64,000 nucleotides of DNA from Pelagerythrobacter sp041912895 (GCF_041912895.1 NZ_JAYSGI010000004.1:160193-224192); one strand, 5' to 3'. Shown: positions 43,523 through 53,460, numbered from the stretch's first letter. Notes: generated by a model not told the origin, from the letters alone. Translations and numbers: made by a program.

Positions 43523-45637
43523 CTAGTCGATCCCGGCCAGTTCCTTGTTGAGGAACGTCAGCAGCAGCGCGGCACGCTTGGCATCCTCGGCATGGTCCGC
43601 GCCGACCGAGTGGCCGCCTTCGCGGTATTCGTGGAAATAGACCGTCTGGCCCAGTTCATGGTGCCGTGCGGTCATCTTGCGCGCATGGCCCGGATGCACC
43701 CGGTCGTCGAGCGTGGAGAGGTAGTAGAACGTCGCCGGATAGCCCTCCACCGCGCGCAGGTTCTGATAGGGTGACCAGTCCTTCATGAACGCCCAGTCTT
43801 CCGGCACGTCGGGGTTGCCGTATTCGGCCATCCACGAAGCGCCGGCGAGCAGCTGGTTGTAGCGCTTCATGTCGTCGAGCGGCGAGCCGGAGATGACCGC
43901 GCCGTAAAGGTCGGGCCGCTGGTTCGCCGCCGCGCCCACGAGCACGCCGCCGTTCGAACGGCCCGAAATGCCGATCCCGTCCGCCACCGCGAGATCGCTG
44001 GCGATCAGGTCTTCGGCCACGGCGTGGAGGTCGTCGAAGCTGTTCTGACGCTTCTCGCGCAGGGCATCCTCGTGCCAGCGCGGCCCGTATTCACCACCGC
44101 CGCGAATGTTGGCGAGGACATAGGCATGGCCTTCCTCCAGCCAGAACAGCGACAGCGGGCCGCTGCGATAGGGCTCGGCGGTGAGATACTTGGGGGTCTG
44201 CGCCGCGCGGAAGCCGCCATAGGCATGCATCAGCGTGGGCAGCGGCCCCTCGGCGTCCTTCGGCCGGGCGATGTAGTAGGGCACCTTGGTGCCGTCCTTC
44301 GAGGTGGCGAAGCGCTGCTCGACCGTGAACTTCGAAGCATCGAACTGCGCGGGCATCGCATCGACCACCGTGGGCGCGGCGCCCGGCGTCGCGGCGTAGA
44401 GCGTCGGCGGTGTGAGCATTCCCTCGACCGTCACCAGCGCCATGTCGCTGGTGCCCGCCGTCGCGGCGAGCGAGAGAGTGGAATTGTCGGGCAGCTCGAT
44501 CGCTTCTCGCGTCCACCCGTTCGCGCCGGGCGTCAGCGCGACGAGCCTGCCCGACACGTCGTCGAGCAGCTTGATCCACAGCTTGCTGTCCGAGGCGGCG
44601 ACTTCCTCCAGCGCCTGAGAATCGCTCGGCGTGAACACCAGCGAAGGCGCGGGTTGGCCGCCCGCGGCGATCTCCGCCAGAGGCCATGAGACAAGCGATC
44701 CGGCGGGGAACGTCGTGCCGCCTGCCTCCAGCGCCGAGTTCAGCTTGGCGATCATCCGCCCGCCCAGCACGTCCTGGAATTCGGCATCCTCGGGCAGCGG
44801 CAGGGCGACCGTCTCGCCATCCTCGCGCACGAGGCTGACGGTGTTGGTCCAGAAGCTGGGCGAGACGTTGGCGAAGCGCCAGCGAGTCTCGCCGTCGAGA
44901 ATCGAGAAGCCGCCCGCGCTCACCGCGTCTTCGGGCGCCTCGGCCACCAGCGGCGCGGCGTCGAGATCGGCGCCACGCTGCCACAGGCGAATCTGGCGCG
45001 GATAGCCCGAGGTCGTCATCGACCCCTCACCCCAGTCGGTGCCGACCATCAGCGTATCGGCGTCGAACCAGGCGACGTTCGATTTCGCCGCGGGCAGGGT
45101 GAAGCCGCCGTCGACGAACGCGCCGGTGGTCACGTCGAACTCGCGCACCACGTCGGCATCGGTCCCACCGGGGCTGAGCGAGACGAGGCAGCGGGTGTAT
45201 TCAGGCGCAAGGCAGTTGGCGCCGTGCCAGACCCAGCTCTCTCCCTCTTCCTTGCCGAGGGCATCGACGTCGATCAGCACGCGCCATTCGGGTTCGCCCG
45301 CGAGATAGCCGTCGAGCGCGGCGATGCGCCACAACCCGCGCGGGTTGTCCTGGTCGCGCCACAGATTGGTGACCTGATCGCCCTGGATCGCGGTGGGCAT
45401 GGCGATCTGCCGCTCGTCGTCGAGAATCTGCCGCGCCCATGCCTGCGCGATCGCGAATTCGGGTTCGCCGACCAGCTTGGCCTCGGTCTCCGCGTTCCAT
45501 TCCTCGACCTGGGCCAGCGCGCGCTCGCCCTGGATTTCCTCGAGCCAGATATACGGATCGTCGCTCGCCGCATCCTGCGCGATCAGCGCGGTGGCGGAGG
45601 TCATCGCCAGGGCGGCGAAAGTCAGGCGGGCGATCAT
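43523..45637 (-). CDS. prolyl oligopeptidase family peptidase (S9A), exported
   Basis: A 704-residue serine peptidase with a signal peptide (about 20 residues, ending ALIAQ). DDPYIWLEEI opens the family region, a beta-propeller follows, and the C-terminal hydrolase domain carries S561 (GRSNGG), D645 (LDDRV) and H676 (GGHSV). It should cleave short proline-containing peptides in the periplasm. ATG 45637 gives a proper signal peptide. It appears to be a single gene. Confidence 0.94.
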   Translation of the reverse strand: MIARLTFAALAMTSATALIAQDAASDDPYIWLEEIQGERALAQVEEWNAETEAKLVGEPEFAIAQAWARQILDDERQIAMPTAIQGDQVTNLWRDQDNPRGLWRIAALDGYLAGEPEWRVLIDVDALGKEEGESWVWHGANCLAPEYTRCLVSLSPGGTDADVVREFDVTTGAFVDGGFTLPAAKSNVAWFDADTLMVGTDWGEGSMTTSGYPRQIRLWQRGADLDAAPLVAEAPEDAVSAGGFSILDGETRWRFANVSPSFWTNTVSLVREDGETVALPLPEDAEFQDVLGGRMIAKLNSALEAGGTTFPAGSLVSWPLAEIAAGGQPAPSLVFTPSDSQALEEVAASDSKLWIKLLDDVSGRLVALTPGANGWTREAIELPDNSTLSLAATAGTSDMALVTVEGMLTPPTLYAATPGAAPTVVDAMPAQFDASKFTVEQRFATSKDGTKVPYYIARPKDAEGPLPTLMHAYGGFRAAQTPKYLTAEPYRSGPLSLFWLEEGHAYVLANIRGGGEYGPRWHEDALREKRQNSFDDLHAVAEDLIASDLAVADGIGISGRSNGGVLVGAAANQRPDLYGAVISGSPLDDMKRYNQLLAGASWMAEYGNPDVPEDWAFMKDWSPYQNLRAVEGYPATFYYLSTLDDRVHPGHARKMTARHHELGQTVYFHEYREGGHSVGADHAEDAKRAALLLTFLNKELAGID

Positions 45638-45720
45638 GCGGCGGCTCTCCTCGGGGAAATTCGCCGCCTTGCTAGGCAGATGCGCGGGTCAGGGCAATGG
45701 CGGCGGCGAACTCCGGCCGC

Positions 45721-46710
45721 TCAAACTTTCCCCAGATCGCCCTTGCCGATGGTGCCGCTGGCCATTTCGAGCATCCGGTCGAGGCTCTGCCTGGCCTTGA
45801 GGCGCAGGCCTTCCTCGATCTCGATGCGCGGTTCGAGATCGCGCAGGCAGGCGTAGAGCTTCTCCATCGTGTTGAGCGCCATGTAGGGGCAGATGTTGCA
45901 GCTGCAGTTGCCGTCCGCGCCCGGCGCGCCGATGAAATTCTTCTCGGGGATCGCCTTTTCCATCTGATGGATGATGTGCGGCTCGGTCGCGACGATCAGC
46001 GTATCGCCCTCGAACGTGCGCGCGAACTGGAGGATGCCGCTGGTCGAGCCGACATAGTCCGCATGGTCGATGATCGTCGGCGGGCATTCGGGATGCGCGG
46101 CGATCGGCGCGCCCGGATATTGCTCCTGAAGTTTCAGCAATTCGGTTTCGCTGAACGCCTCGTGCACGATGCACACGCCCGGCCACAGCAGCATGTCGCG
46201 GTTGAACTTGCGGCTGAGATAACCGCCGAGGTGCCGGTCGGGGCCGAAGATGATCTTCTGGTCCTCGGGGATCTGGCTGATGATCGTCTCCGCGCTGGAA
46301 CTGGTGACGATCACGTCGCTGAGCGCCTTCACCTCGGTCGAGCAGTTGATGTAGGTCAGCGCGATGTGGTCGGGGTGCGCTTCGCGGAAGGCCTTGAACT
46401 TTTCCGGCGGGCACGAATCCTCAAGGCTGCACCCGGCGTCCATATCGGGCAGCACGACGATCTTTTCCGGGCTGAGAATCTTGGCGGTGTCGGCCATGAA
46501 CTTGACCCCGCAGAACACGATCACGTCCGCGTCGGTATCGGCCGCCTTGCGGCTCAGTTCCAGACTGTCGCCGACGAAATCGGCCAAGTCCTGAATGTCG
46601 GGCGTCTGGTAGTAATGCGCGAGGATCACCGCATTGCGCTCCTTGCGCAGGCGATCAATCTCGGCGAGCAGGTCGGTGCCGGTGGGCAGGCTGGTGTCGA
46701 GTGCGGTCAT
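45721..46710 (-). CDS. nadA: quinolinate synthase NadA
   Basis: A 329-residue iron-sulfur enzyme that condenses iminoaspartate and dihydroxyacetone phosphate into quinolinate for NAD synthesis. ILAHYYQTPDIQDLADFVGD is the N-terminal signature; cysteines suited to the 4Fe-4S cluster lie in INCSTEVK, HPECPP and CSCNICPYM. ATG 46710 is preceded by GGGA; a longer frame from 46812 runs back into the DUF4230 gene. nadB and nadC are not in the window. Confidence 0.95.
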   Translation of the reverse strand: MTALDTSLPTGTDLLAEIDRLRKERNAVILAHYYQTPDIQDLADFVGDSLELSRKAADTDADVIVFCGVKFMADTAKILSPEKIVVLPDMDAGCSLEDSCPPEKFKAFREAHPDHIALTYINCSTEVKALSDVIVTSSSAETIISQIPEDQKIIFGPDRHLGGYLSRKFNRDMLLWPGVCIVHEAFSETELLKLQEQYPGAPIAAHPECPPTIIDHADYVGSTSGILQFARTFEGDTLIVATEPHIIHQMEKAIPEKNFIGAPGADGNCSCNICPYMALNTMEKLYACLRDLEPRIEIEEGLRLKARQSLDRMLEMASGTIGKGDLGKV

Positions 46711-46774
46711 GGTTCGTCCCGAAAGGCGCGTCGATGCGCGCATATAGTGGCGAAGGCGGGCATGGCGAGCGCGT

Positions 46775-47485
46775 TCATTGCGCGGGCAGGGCCGCCGGCG
46801 CCTGCTCGCCATCGAAAGTGACGGTCACGGTCGCGCGGTCGTAGCCGGCGACCTGCAGCGGGATCGCGAGGTTCTGGCGGATCGCTTCGCGCGCGGCGGT
46901 GCGGGCGAGGGCGAGGATTTCCGGGTTCTTCGCGAACTCGCTCGCCTTGCGTTCGGCCTGCTGCGAATTGTTGCGGCTAAGATCGCGCGAGGCGTCGCGG
47001 GTGATGAACACGCCGTCCTGGAACACCCGCGCCTGCGCTTCGTCGAGGTTGGGGCGCGTGGTCTGGAGCTGCGGCAGGCGTACGGAAAGCTGCTGCGTCT
47101 GCGGGTTCCATGCCATTCGCTCGCGATCCATCTGCGACAGATCGACGCGGTATTCGACCGAGGCGGGCAGGATCATCGCCTGCCGCGAGCGCAGCACCGG
47201 CAGGCCGAGCACGCCGCGCGTGTCCTCGCTTTCGGCTACGACCTCGAAGCGCGAGGAGAACACGGTGAGCGAGTTCTGCTTCTCGAACGCGAGCATGGCG
47301 CTGCCGACCGGATCACCTTCCTCCTGATAGAAGAACGCGCGCCAGCCGAGCCACGCGGCGAGCGCGATGAGGCCGATCACGATCAGCCGCGGCACGGCCT
47401 GCACCAGCGCGAGCGGGCGCTCGCGGCGTACTTCGGGTTCGATGCCGTCGCGCTCGCGGCTGCGGGGTTTCAGAGGGTTTGCCAT
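46775..47485 (-). CDS. DUF4230 membrane-anchored protein
   Basis: A 236-residue protein with one membrane helix (about residues 32-48, IVIGLIALAAWLGWRAF) and an extracytoplasmic DUF4230 domain. The domain includes ILPASVEYRVDLSQM and a late helical part rich in Q, E and R. GGGAGAC precedes ATG 47485, and its start overlaps the end of the MBL hydrolase gene by 16 bases, so they are probably co-expressed. The family has no known function. Confidence 0.82.
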   Translation of the reverse strand: MANPLKPRSRERDGIEPEVRRERPLALVQAVPRLIVIGLIALAAWLGWRAFFYQEEGDPVGSAMLAFEKQNSLTVFSSRFEVVAESEDTRGVLGLPVLRSRQAMILPASVEYRVDLSQMDRERMAWNPQTQQLSVRLPQLQTTRPNLDEAQARVFQDGVFITRDASRDLSRNNSQQAERKASEFAKNPEILALARTAAREAIRQNLAIPLQVAGYDRATVTVTFDGEQAPAALPAQ

Positions 47486-48342
47486 ACGTCTCCCGAACGG
47501 CCGACCAGCCCGCGCCGTTCCAGATCGAGCAGGTGCGCGGTCACGCTCATCTCCGCCGCGCCGTGCAGCCGGGCGTCGAGCCCCTTGTACATGCGCGGCA
47601 CGAAGTCTGCCGCCGAATGCGGCGCTTCGCCCAGAATGCGCAGAATCTGGTTCTCGCGCTGGCGGCGATGGCCGATCATCCCGCGCACGAGCTGGCGCGG
47701 CTTCTCTACCGCCGGGCCATGCGCCGGATAATAGACCCGGTCTTCGCGCGCGTGGAGCCGCTCGAGGCTCGCCATGTAGGCGCCCATGTCGCCGTCGGGC
47801 GGGACGACGACGCTGGTGGACCAGCCCATCACGTGGTCGCCGGTGAACAGCGCGCCGCTTTCCTCCAGCGCGAAGCACAGGTGGTTCGAGGTGTGGCCGG
47901 GGGTGTGAAGCGCGGTGAGCGTCCAACCCGGGCCGGTCATCGCCTCGCCATCCTCCAGCACCCGGTCGGGCGCGTAGTCGCGATCGAACGAAGCATCGGC
48001 GCGCGGACCCGAATCGTCGAGCACCAGCGGCGCGCAGCCGACCACCGGGGCGCCGGTTTCGGCAGCGAGCGGTCGCGCGCCGGGCGAATGGTCGCGGTGG
48101 GTGTGGGTGCACATGATCGCCGCGATTTCCGCATCGCCGAGCGCGCTGCGGATTGCGGCGATATGGCGCGGATCGTCCGGGCCGGGGTCGATCACCGCCA
48201 CCCGGTCCGCGTCGCCCACGATATAGGTCTGTGTGCCGGTATAGGTGTAGGGCGAGGGATTGGGTGCGAGCACGCGGCGCACCAGCGGTTCGGGGCGCTC
48301 GACCTCGCCGGTCGGCCAGGGCTTGGGGGGCGGGCCTGCCAT
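47470..48342 (-). CDS. MBL-fold metallo-hydrolase (LACTB2/glyoxalase II-like)
   Basis: A 290-residue metal hydrolase with MCTHTHRDHSPG (the HxHxDH metal motif), TPGHTSNH and LFTGDHVMG in order, followed by a C-terminal winged-helix-like region (MYKGLDARLHGAAEMSVTAH). This layout resembles LACTB2-type hydrolases. ATG 48342 is the first good start of the conserved frame; upstream sequence belongs to the divergent glpK region. Substrate unknown; thioesters or RNA are possible. Confidence 0.88.
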   Translation of the reverse strand: MAGPPPKPWPTGEVERPEPLVRRVLAPNPSPYTYTGTQTYIVGDADRVAVIDPGPDDPRHIAAIRSALGDAEIAAIMCTHTHRDHSPGARPLAAETGAPVVGCAPLVLDDSGPRADASFDRDYAPDRVLEDGEAMTGPGWTLTALHTPGHTSNHLCFALEESGALFTGDHVMGWSTSVVVPPDGDMGAYMASLERLHAREDRVYYPAHGPAVEKPRQLVRGMIGHRRQRENQILRILGEAPHSAADFVPRMYKGLDARLHGAAEMSVTAHLLDLERRGLVGRSGDVWQTL

Positions 48343-48420
48343 GCGAAGCCATATGGGGAGCGCAAGGCGGGCTGTCGAGGCGGCTGGCTCTGCGCTGCGT
48401 TCCGTGGCTAAGATAGCGGC

Positions 48421-49884
48421 ATGTCCGACCGTATCCTCGTCCTCGACGCCGGAACCACCTCGACCCGTGCGATGCTGTTCGGCGCGGACGGCGCGTTGCA
48501 CCACGTCGCCCAGCGAGAACTGACGCAGCACTACCCGCAGCCGGGCTGGGTCGAGCACGACGCGGGCGAGATCTGGCAGCGCACGCTCGCTTGCGCGCGC
48601 GAGGTGGTGGAGAAGGCGGGCGGCGCGGATGCGATCGCCGCGATCGGCATCACCAACCAGCGCGAGACGGTGGTCGCGTGGGATCGCAACACCGGCGAAC
48701 CGCTCGCCCGCGCGATCGTGTGGCAAGACCGGCGCACCGCCGATCTGTGCGCCGCGCTGAAGGACGCGGGGCACGAGGGCGAGGTCCAGCGCCGCACCGG
48801 CCTGCTGCTCGATCCCTATTTCTCGGCCACCAAGATGCGCTGGCTGATGGACAACGACGCGGCGGTGCGCGCGGCGGCGGAGCGCAAGGCACTGGCACTC
48901 GGCACGGTGGAATCGTGGCTGGTGTTCAAGCTGTCGGGCGGCGCGTTCGTCAGCGATGCGAGCAACGCCAGCCGCACGCTGCTGCTGCCACTCGATGGCG
49001 CGCAGTTCGACGCCGGGCTGTGCGACTTGTTCGAAGTGCCGCAGGCGGCGCTGGCGGAAGTCGTCGATACGCACGGCGCACTCGCCGAGACCACGCTATT
49101 CGGCAGCGCGATCCCGATCTGCGGACTGGCGGGCGACCAGCAGGCGGCGACCGTGGGGCAGGCGTGCCTCTCGCCCGGCGAGACTAAGGCCACTTACGGC
49201 ACCGGCGCGTTCGTCCTGACCAACCAAGGCGATGTGCCGCCCCGCTCCGAACACCGCCTGCTCGGCACCGTGTTGACCCAGCGCGGCGGCGAGCGGCGTT
49301 ATGCGCTGGAGGGTTCGGTGTTCGTCGCGGGCAGCCTCGTGCAGTGGCTGCGCGACACGCTCGGCCTGATCTCGACCGCCGCCGAGACCGAGGCGCTCGC
49401 CCGTTCGATCCCCGACAGCGGCGGGGTCACGGTCGTGCCCGCGCTGTCAGGCCTCGGCGCGCCGCACTGGCGGGCCGAGGCGCGCGGCGTGATCGCGGGT
49501 CTCAGCTTCGCCAGCGGCCGGGCGCAGATCGCGCGCGCGGCGCTGGAGGCGATGGCGCACCAGACGCACGATCTCGCCGAGGCCTTCGCGGCGGACGGCA
49601 CGGCGTGGCAGACCTTGCGGATCGACGGCGGAATGAGCGCGAACGACTGGATGGCGCAGGACCTGGCCGACATGCTGGGGGTCACGGTGGAACGGCCCGA
49701 TTTCGTCGAGACCACCGCGCTGGGCGCGGCGATGCTGGCGGCTGTCGGCGCGGGGCTGCACGCTTCGCTGGAGGATGCGGCGGGCGCGATGCGCGGCAAG
49801 GTGCGCCGCTTCGAACCGGCGATGGCTGGCGCAGTCAGGGAAGAACGCCTGGTCCGCTGGCGCAAGGCGCTCGCCGCAGTCTAG
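48421..49884 (+). CDS. glpK: glycerol kinase GlpK
   Basis: A 487-residue FGGY kinase that makes glycerol 3-phosphate from glycerol and ATP. DAGTTSTRA opens the N-terminal ATPase fold, ITNQRETVVAWD and the substrate-binding region follow, then LAGDQQAATVGQ and DGGMSANDW in the C-terminal half. It starts 78 bases from the divergent MBL gene. No glpF, glpD or glpR is adjacent, so glycerol may enter by diffusion or through genes elsewhere. Confidence 0.93.
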   Translation: MSDRILVLDAGTTSTRAMLFGADGALHHVAQRELTQHYPQPGWVEHDAGEIWQRTLACAREVVEKAGGADAIAAIGITNQRETVVAWDRNTGEPLARAIVWQDRRTADLCAALKDAGHEGEVQRRTGLLLDPYFSATKMRWLMDNDAAVRAAAERKALALGTVESWLVFKLSGGAFVSDASNASRTLLLPLDGAQFDAGLCDLFEVPQAALAEVVDTHGALAETTLFGSAIPICGLAGDQQAATVGQACLSPGETKATYGTGAFVLTNQGDVPPRSEHRLLGTVLTQRGGERRYALEGSVFVAGSLVQWLRDTLGLISTAAETEALARSIPDSGGVTVVPALSGLGAPHWRAEARGVIAGLSFASGRAQIARAALEAMAHQTHDLAEAFAADGTAWQTLRIDGGMSANDWMAQDLADMLGVTVERPDFVETTALGAAMLAAVGAGLHASLEDAAGAMRGKVRRFEPAMAGAVREERLVRWRKALAAV

Positions 49885-49888
49885 CCGG

Positions 49889-50350
49889 TCAGCTTCCGCC
49901 CACCGCGCGGCCCAGCCGTTCGCGCAGGCGCAGGACCGCGGCGGGATGCATCGCGAAGCTGTCGCGCCAGGCACGGTCGAGCCGGGCCACGCGCGCATGG
50001 AGCCTCTCGCTCGCCCGGATCAGCGCGCAGATATCGGGTTCGAGCCAGGCGAGGTTTTCGGGATCGGCCAGGCGATCTTCGGGCAGCCGGCCGTGGCGCC
50101 GCAGCTGGAATTCGCTCATGTCGCCGCTGTAATAGGCGCGCTGGTTGAGCAGCCAGGCGAGCACGTGCATCACCCGCGTCGTCGTGCGCAGCCCTTCCAC
50201 CGATAGCGAAAGGCGCAGCATGTCGTCGTCGGGCACGGAGGCGCCCCGGCGGGAGAGGTCGAACGCGGCGCGCACGTCGTCCGCGAGCAGCAGCGCCTCG
50301 CAATAGAGCGATTCGATGATCGCCTGGCCGATGTCCGCATGTGCCCCCAT
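49889..50350 (-). CDS. DUF1465 family protein
   Basis: A 153-residue mostly helical protein matching DUF1465 (YCEALLLADDVRAAFDLS near the start, VMHVLAWLLNQRAYYSGDMS in the middle), a family largely limited to alphaproteobacteria and often next to ribosomal or cell-cycle genes. The stop codon is 5 bases from the convergent glpK stop. The function is unknown. Confidence 0.85.
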   Translation of the reverse strand: MGAHADIGQAIIESLYCEALLLADDVRAAFDLSRRGASVPDDDMLRLSLSVEGLRTTTRVMHVLAWLLNQRAYYSGDMSEFQLRRHGRLPEDRLADPENLAWLEPDICALIRASERLHARVARLDRAWRDSFAMHPAAVLRLRERLGRAVGGS

Positions 50351-50489
50351 GGTCGTGCACGGCTATCGCACCGGCGCACGCGCGAACAGCGGCTGCGTTG
50401 GGGTTATCCCTTCCCGTTTCGAGACTGTGCCATCGCGGGACGGTTTTGCCGCCGATGATTAAGATTCCGGCGATCGCCGTTGCGCGCGG

Positions 50490-50687
50490 TCAGGCGATGA
50501 TATCGGGCAGCAACTCGTCCTCGACCGCGGCGATCTGGTCGCGCAGTTGCAGCTTGCGCTTCTTCAGCCGCGCGATCTGGAGCTGGTCGGTCGATCCGCT
50601 CGCGCGCAAGGCGTCGATCGCCGCGTCGAGGTCGCGGTGCTCGATCCTGAGCGTGGCCAGGCGCTTGCGCAATTCGTGCTCGTTCAT
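50490..50687 (-). CDS. DUF465/YdcH-like small protein
   Basis: A 65-residue charged helical protein (LRIEHRDLDAAIDAL, then LKKRKLQLRDQIAAVED) typical of the DUF465/YdcH family, a small coiled-coil protein of unknown role. It is divergent from a second DUF465-like gene at 50852, with 164 bases between starts. Confidence 0.83.
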   Translation of the reverse strand: MNEHELRKRLATLRIEHRDLDAAIDALRASGSTDQLQIARLKKRKLQLRDQIAAVEDELLPDIIA

Positions 50688-50851
50688 CCGGGCCCCGTTC
50701 CCGCCAGATCAGTTCATCGCGCATCTGCCCGGTCCTGTCGGAATGCGCAATCTCGGGACTTCGCAAGCCGCGCGCGTTGTGGTCTTATGACATCACGCGG
50801 CTCGCCCGCGAAAGCGAGTCGCTCCCCGGTCGCACAACCAAGGAGAGCCAA

Positions 50852-51007
50852 ATGGTATCGTCCCACGCCAGCGCCCTGCAGAACAAGCATGCCGGTCTCG
50901 AAGCCCAGCTTCGCGCCGAACTCAACCGGCCATCACCCGACGCGGCGACGATCCAGGCTCTCAAGCGGCAGAAACTGAGGATCAAGGAAGAGCTGTCGGT
51001 CAGCTGA
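50852..51007 (+). CDS. second DUF465/YdcH-like small protein
   Basis: A 51-residue protein (NKHAGLEAQLRAELNRPSPD then LKRQKLRIKEELS) of the same DUF465 type as its divergent neighbour. AGGAGAG lies 6 bases before ATG 50852; a longer frame from 50777 lacks such a site. It precedes ptsP by 48 bases. A paralogous pair in divergent order suggests local duplication, although the two sequences differ a lot. Confidence 0.82.
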   Translation: MVSSHASALQNKHAGLEAQLRAELNRPSPDAATIQALKRQKLRIKEELSVS

Positions 51008-51055
51008 CCGCGCGAGGCGCTTCCTATTGGGGCTGCGGTGCTATAGGCCGCTCGC

Positions 51056-53326
51056 ATGAGCGCCGCCGCAGCAGCCCGCCAGATCCTGACCCGCCTGCAC
51101 GAGGTCATGGCCTCGCGCCTCCATGCGCAGGGCAAGCTCGACCAGGTGGTCGATATCATCGCGGAGTGCCTCGATAGCGAGGTCTGCTCGATCTACCTCC
51201 TGCGCGAGGGCATGCTCGAGCTGTTCGCGACGCACGGGCTGAATGCCGAGGCGGTCCATGTCACCCGCATGGCGGTGGGCGAAGGGCTGGTCGGCACGCT
51301 GGCGGAAAACGTCGAGACGCTGAATCTCGCCGAGGCCAAGGCGCACCCCGACTTCCAGTACCGGCCCGAGACGGGCGAGGAGAAGTTCCACTCTTTCGCG
51401 GGCGTGCCGATCGTCTATCGCGAGCGCGCGGTGGGTGCGCTGTGCGTGCAGCACGTCGATCCGCGCCGCTACGAGGATATCGAGATCGAGGCGCTGCAGA
51501 CCACCGCCATGGTCTTGTCCGAGCTCATCACCAACAACGAGCTGATCGACGAGGAGGAGGCGCGCGGCCTCGTCCCGGTCGATACCGGGCCGGCCACGAT
51601 CACCGGCCTGCAACTGGTCAAGGGGCTGGCCAGCGGCACCGCGGTCTATCATCAGCCGCGCATCACCATCGACCAGGTCATGGCCGAGGATATCGAGGTC
51701 GAGCGCCAGCGGGTCTATCGCGCGTTCGACCGGATGCGCGACCAGATCGACAACCTGGCCGACCGCGCCGAATTCGGCGTCGGGGGCGAGCACGAGGAGG
51801 TCCTCGCGACCTACAAGATGTTCGCCTACGACGAAGGGTGGAGCCGGCGCATCAACGAGGCGATCGACGCCGGCCTCACCGCCGAAGCGGCGATCGAGCG
51901 TGTCCAGCAACGCACCCGCATGCGCATGCGCGAGATCGACGATCCGCTGCTGCAGGATCGGATGCACGATCTGGAGGATCTCTCCAACCGACTGCTGCGG
52001 ATCGTCTCCGGCCAGCTCGGCACCGCCGCGACGCAGGGGCTGCGCGGCGACGCGATCCTGATCGCGAAGAACCTCGGCCCGGCCGAGCTGCTCGAATACG
52101 ATCGCCGGCGTCTGAAGGGCGTGATCCTCGAGGAAGGCTCGCTCACCGCGCACGTGGTGATCGTGGCGCGGGCGATGGGCGTGCCGGTGCTCGGGCGGGT
52201 TCGCGGCCTGCGCGGGGTGGTGCAGGAAGGCGATTTCGTCCTGCTCGATGCCGACAACGGCAATGCCGTGGCCCGCCCGGCGCAGCAGGTGATAGAGGCG
52301 TTCGACACGCGCTTCGCCAAGTCGCGCGAGCGCCAGGCGATCTACGCCGAACTGCGCGCCGTCGAACCGTTCACCCGCTGCGGCACGCGGATCGAGGTGA
52401 TGATGAACGCCGGGCTGCGCGACGACATCTCGTCGCTCGCGCTGGTCGGCGCCGACGGGATCGGCCTGTTCCGCACCGAATTCCAGTTCCTCGTTTCGGC
52501 CACGCTGCCGCAGCGCGAGCGCCAGTTCCGCCTCTATCGCGACGTGTTAGATGCCGCGGGCGACAAGCCGGTGGTCTTCCGCACCGTCGACATCGGCGGT
52601 GACAAGGCGCTGCCTTACTTGCGCGAGACCGAGTTCGAGCACGACGAGAACCCGGCGATGGGCTGGCGCGCGCTGCGCGTCGCGCTGGAGCGTGAAGGGC
52701 TCCTCAAGGCGCAGGCGCGCGCGCTGCTCGAGGCGGCGGCCGGGCGCTCGCTCTACGTCATGTTCCCGATGGTGAGCGAGCCGTGGGAATTCGACGCGGC
52801 CAAAGCGGTGTTCGACGGCCAGCTCGCCTATCTTCGCCGGCGCAAGAAGCTCCTGCCCGAAGCGATTCGCTATGGCGCCATGCTCGAAGTGCCTGCGCTC
52901 GCCGAAGTGCTCGACCTGTTTCTGCCGCGCGTCTCGTTTCTCTCGATCGGGACCAACGATCTCACGCAGTTCCTGTTCGCCGCCGATCGCGCCAATCCCA
53001 AGCTCGCCGAGCGTTACGACTGGCTGAGCCCGGCGATCCTGCGTTTCCTTCGTCGCATTTCGCAGGCGACGGTGGGCAGCGGGGTCGATCTCGGGGTGTG
53101 CGGCGAGATGGGCGGGCGGCGACTGGAGGCCCTTGCACTGCTCGGCCTCGGCTTCCGGCGCCTTTCGATCACGCCGGTTTCTGTTGGGCCGATCAAGGAA
53201 CTGGTTCGCCAGGTCGACTTGCGCGAGCTGGAGAAGGCGATGCAGGGGTGGCTCGCCACCCCGCCGCCCGACATGCGCGCGGCGATGACCGAATGGGCGG
53301 TCGGGCACGGCATCGACCTCGATTGA
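51056..53326 (+). CDS. ptsP: phosphoenolpyruvate-protein phosphotransferase PtsP (EI-Ntr) with GAF domain
   Basis: A 756-residue enzyme I of the nitrogen phosphotransferase system. The N-terminal GAF domain (about residues 15-155) senses nitrogen metabolites in related proteins. Then come the phospho-histidine domain with H366 (GSLTAHVVIVARAMG) and the phosphoenolpyruvate-binding barrel with DGIGLFRTEFQFL, IGTNDLTQF and GVCGEMGG. It phosphorylates an NPr/HPr-like protein not found in the window. It is regulatory and does not import sugar. Confidence 0.95.
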   Translation: MSAAAAARQILTRLHEVMASRLHAQGKLDQVVDIIAECLDSEVCSIYLLREGMLELFATHGLNAEAVHVTRMAVGEGLVGTLAENVETLNLAEAKAHPDFQYRPETGEEKFHSFAGVPIVYRERAVGALCVQHVDPRRYEDIEIEALQTTAMVLSELITNNELIDEEEARGLVPVDTGPATITGLQLVKGLASGTAVYHQPRITIDQVMAEDIEVERQRVYRAFDRMRDQIDNLADRAEFGVGGEHEEVLATYKMFAYDEGWSRRINEAIDAGLTAEAAIERVQQRTRMRMREIDDPLLQDRMHDLEDLSNRLLRIVSGQLGTAATQGLRGDAILIAKNLGPAELLEYDRRRLKGVILEEGSLTAHVVIVARAMGVPVLGRVRGLRGVVQEGDFVLLDADNGNAVARPAQQVIEAFDTRFAKSRERQAIYAELRAVEPFTRCGTRIEVMMNAGLRDDISSLALVGADGIGLFRTEFQFLVSATLPQRERQFRLYRDVLDAAGDKPVVFRTVDIGGDKALPYLRETEFEHDENPAMGWRALRVALEREGLLKAQARALLEAAAGRSLYVMFPMVSEPWEFDAAKAVFDGQLAYLRRRKKLLPEAIRYGAMLEVPALAEVLDLFLPRVSFLSIGTNDLTQFLFAADRANPKLAERYDWLSPAILRFLRRISQATVGSGVDLGVCGEMGGRRLEALALLGLGFRRLSITPVSVGPIKELVRQVDLRELEKAMQGWLATPPPDMRAAMTEWAVGHGIDLD

Positions 53327-53460
53327 TCCGCCGTGCGTGAGGCCCGCCCCGTCGCAAACCGCGCGCCGGTGAAAAAGGTCGGCTTGACAGGGTAGCGCAT
53401 GCTCCCTTGTTCGCGCTAAAGGTGAACACGCCGCGATACTCGGGTACGCTTAGGGACGGC

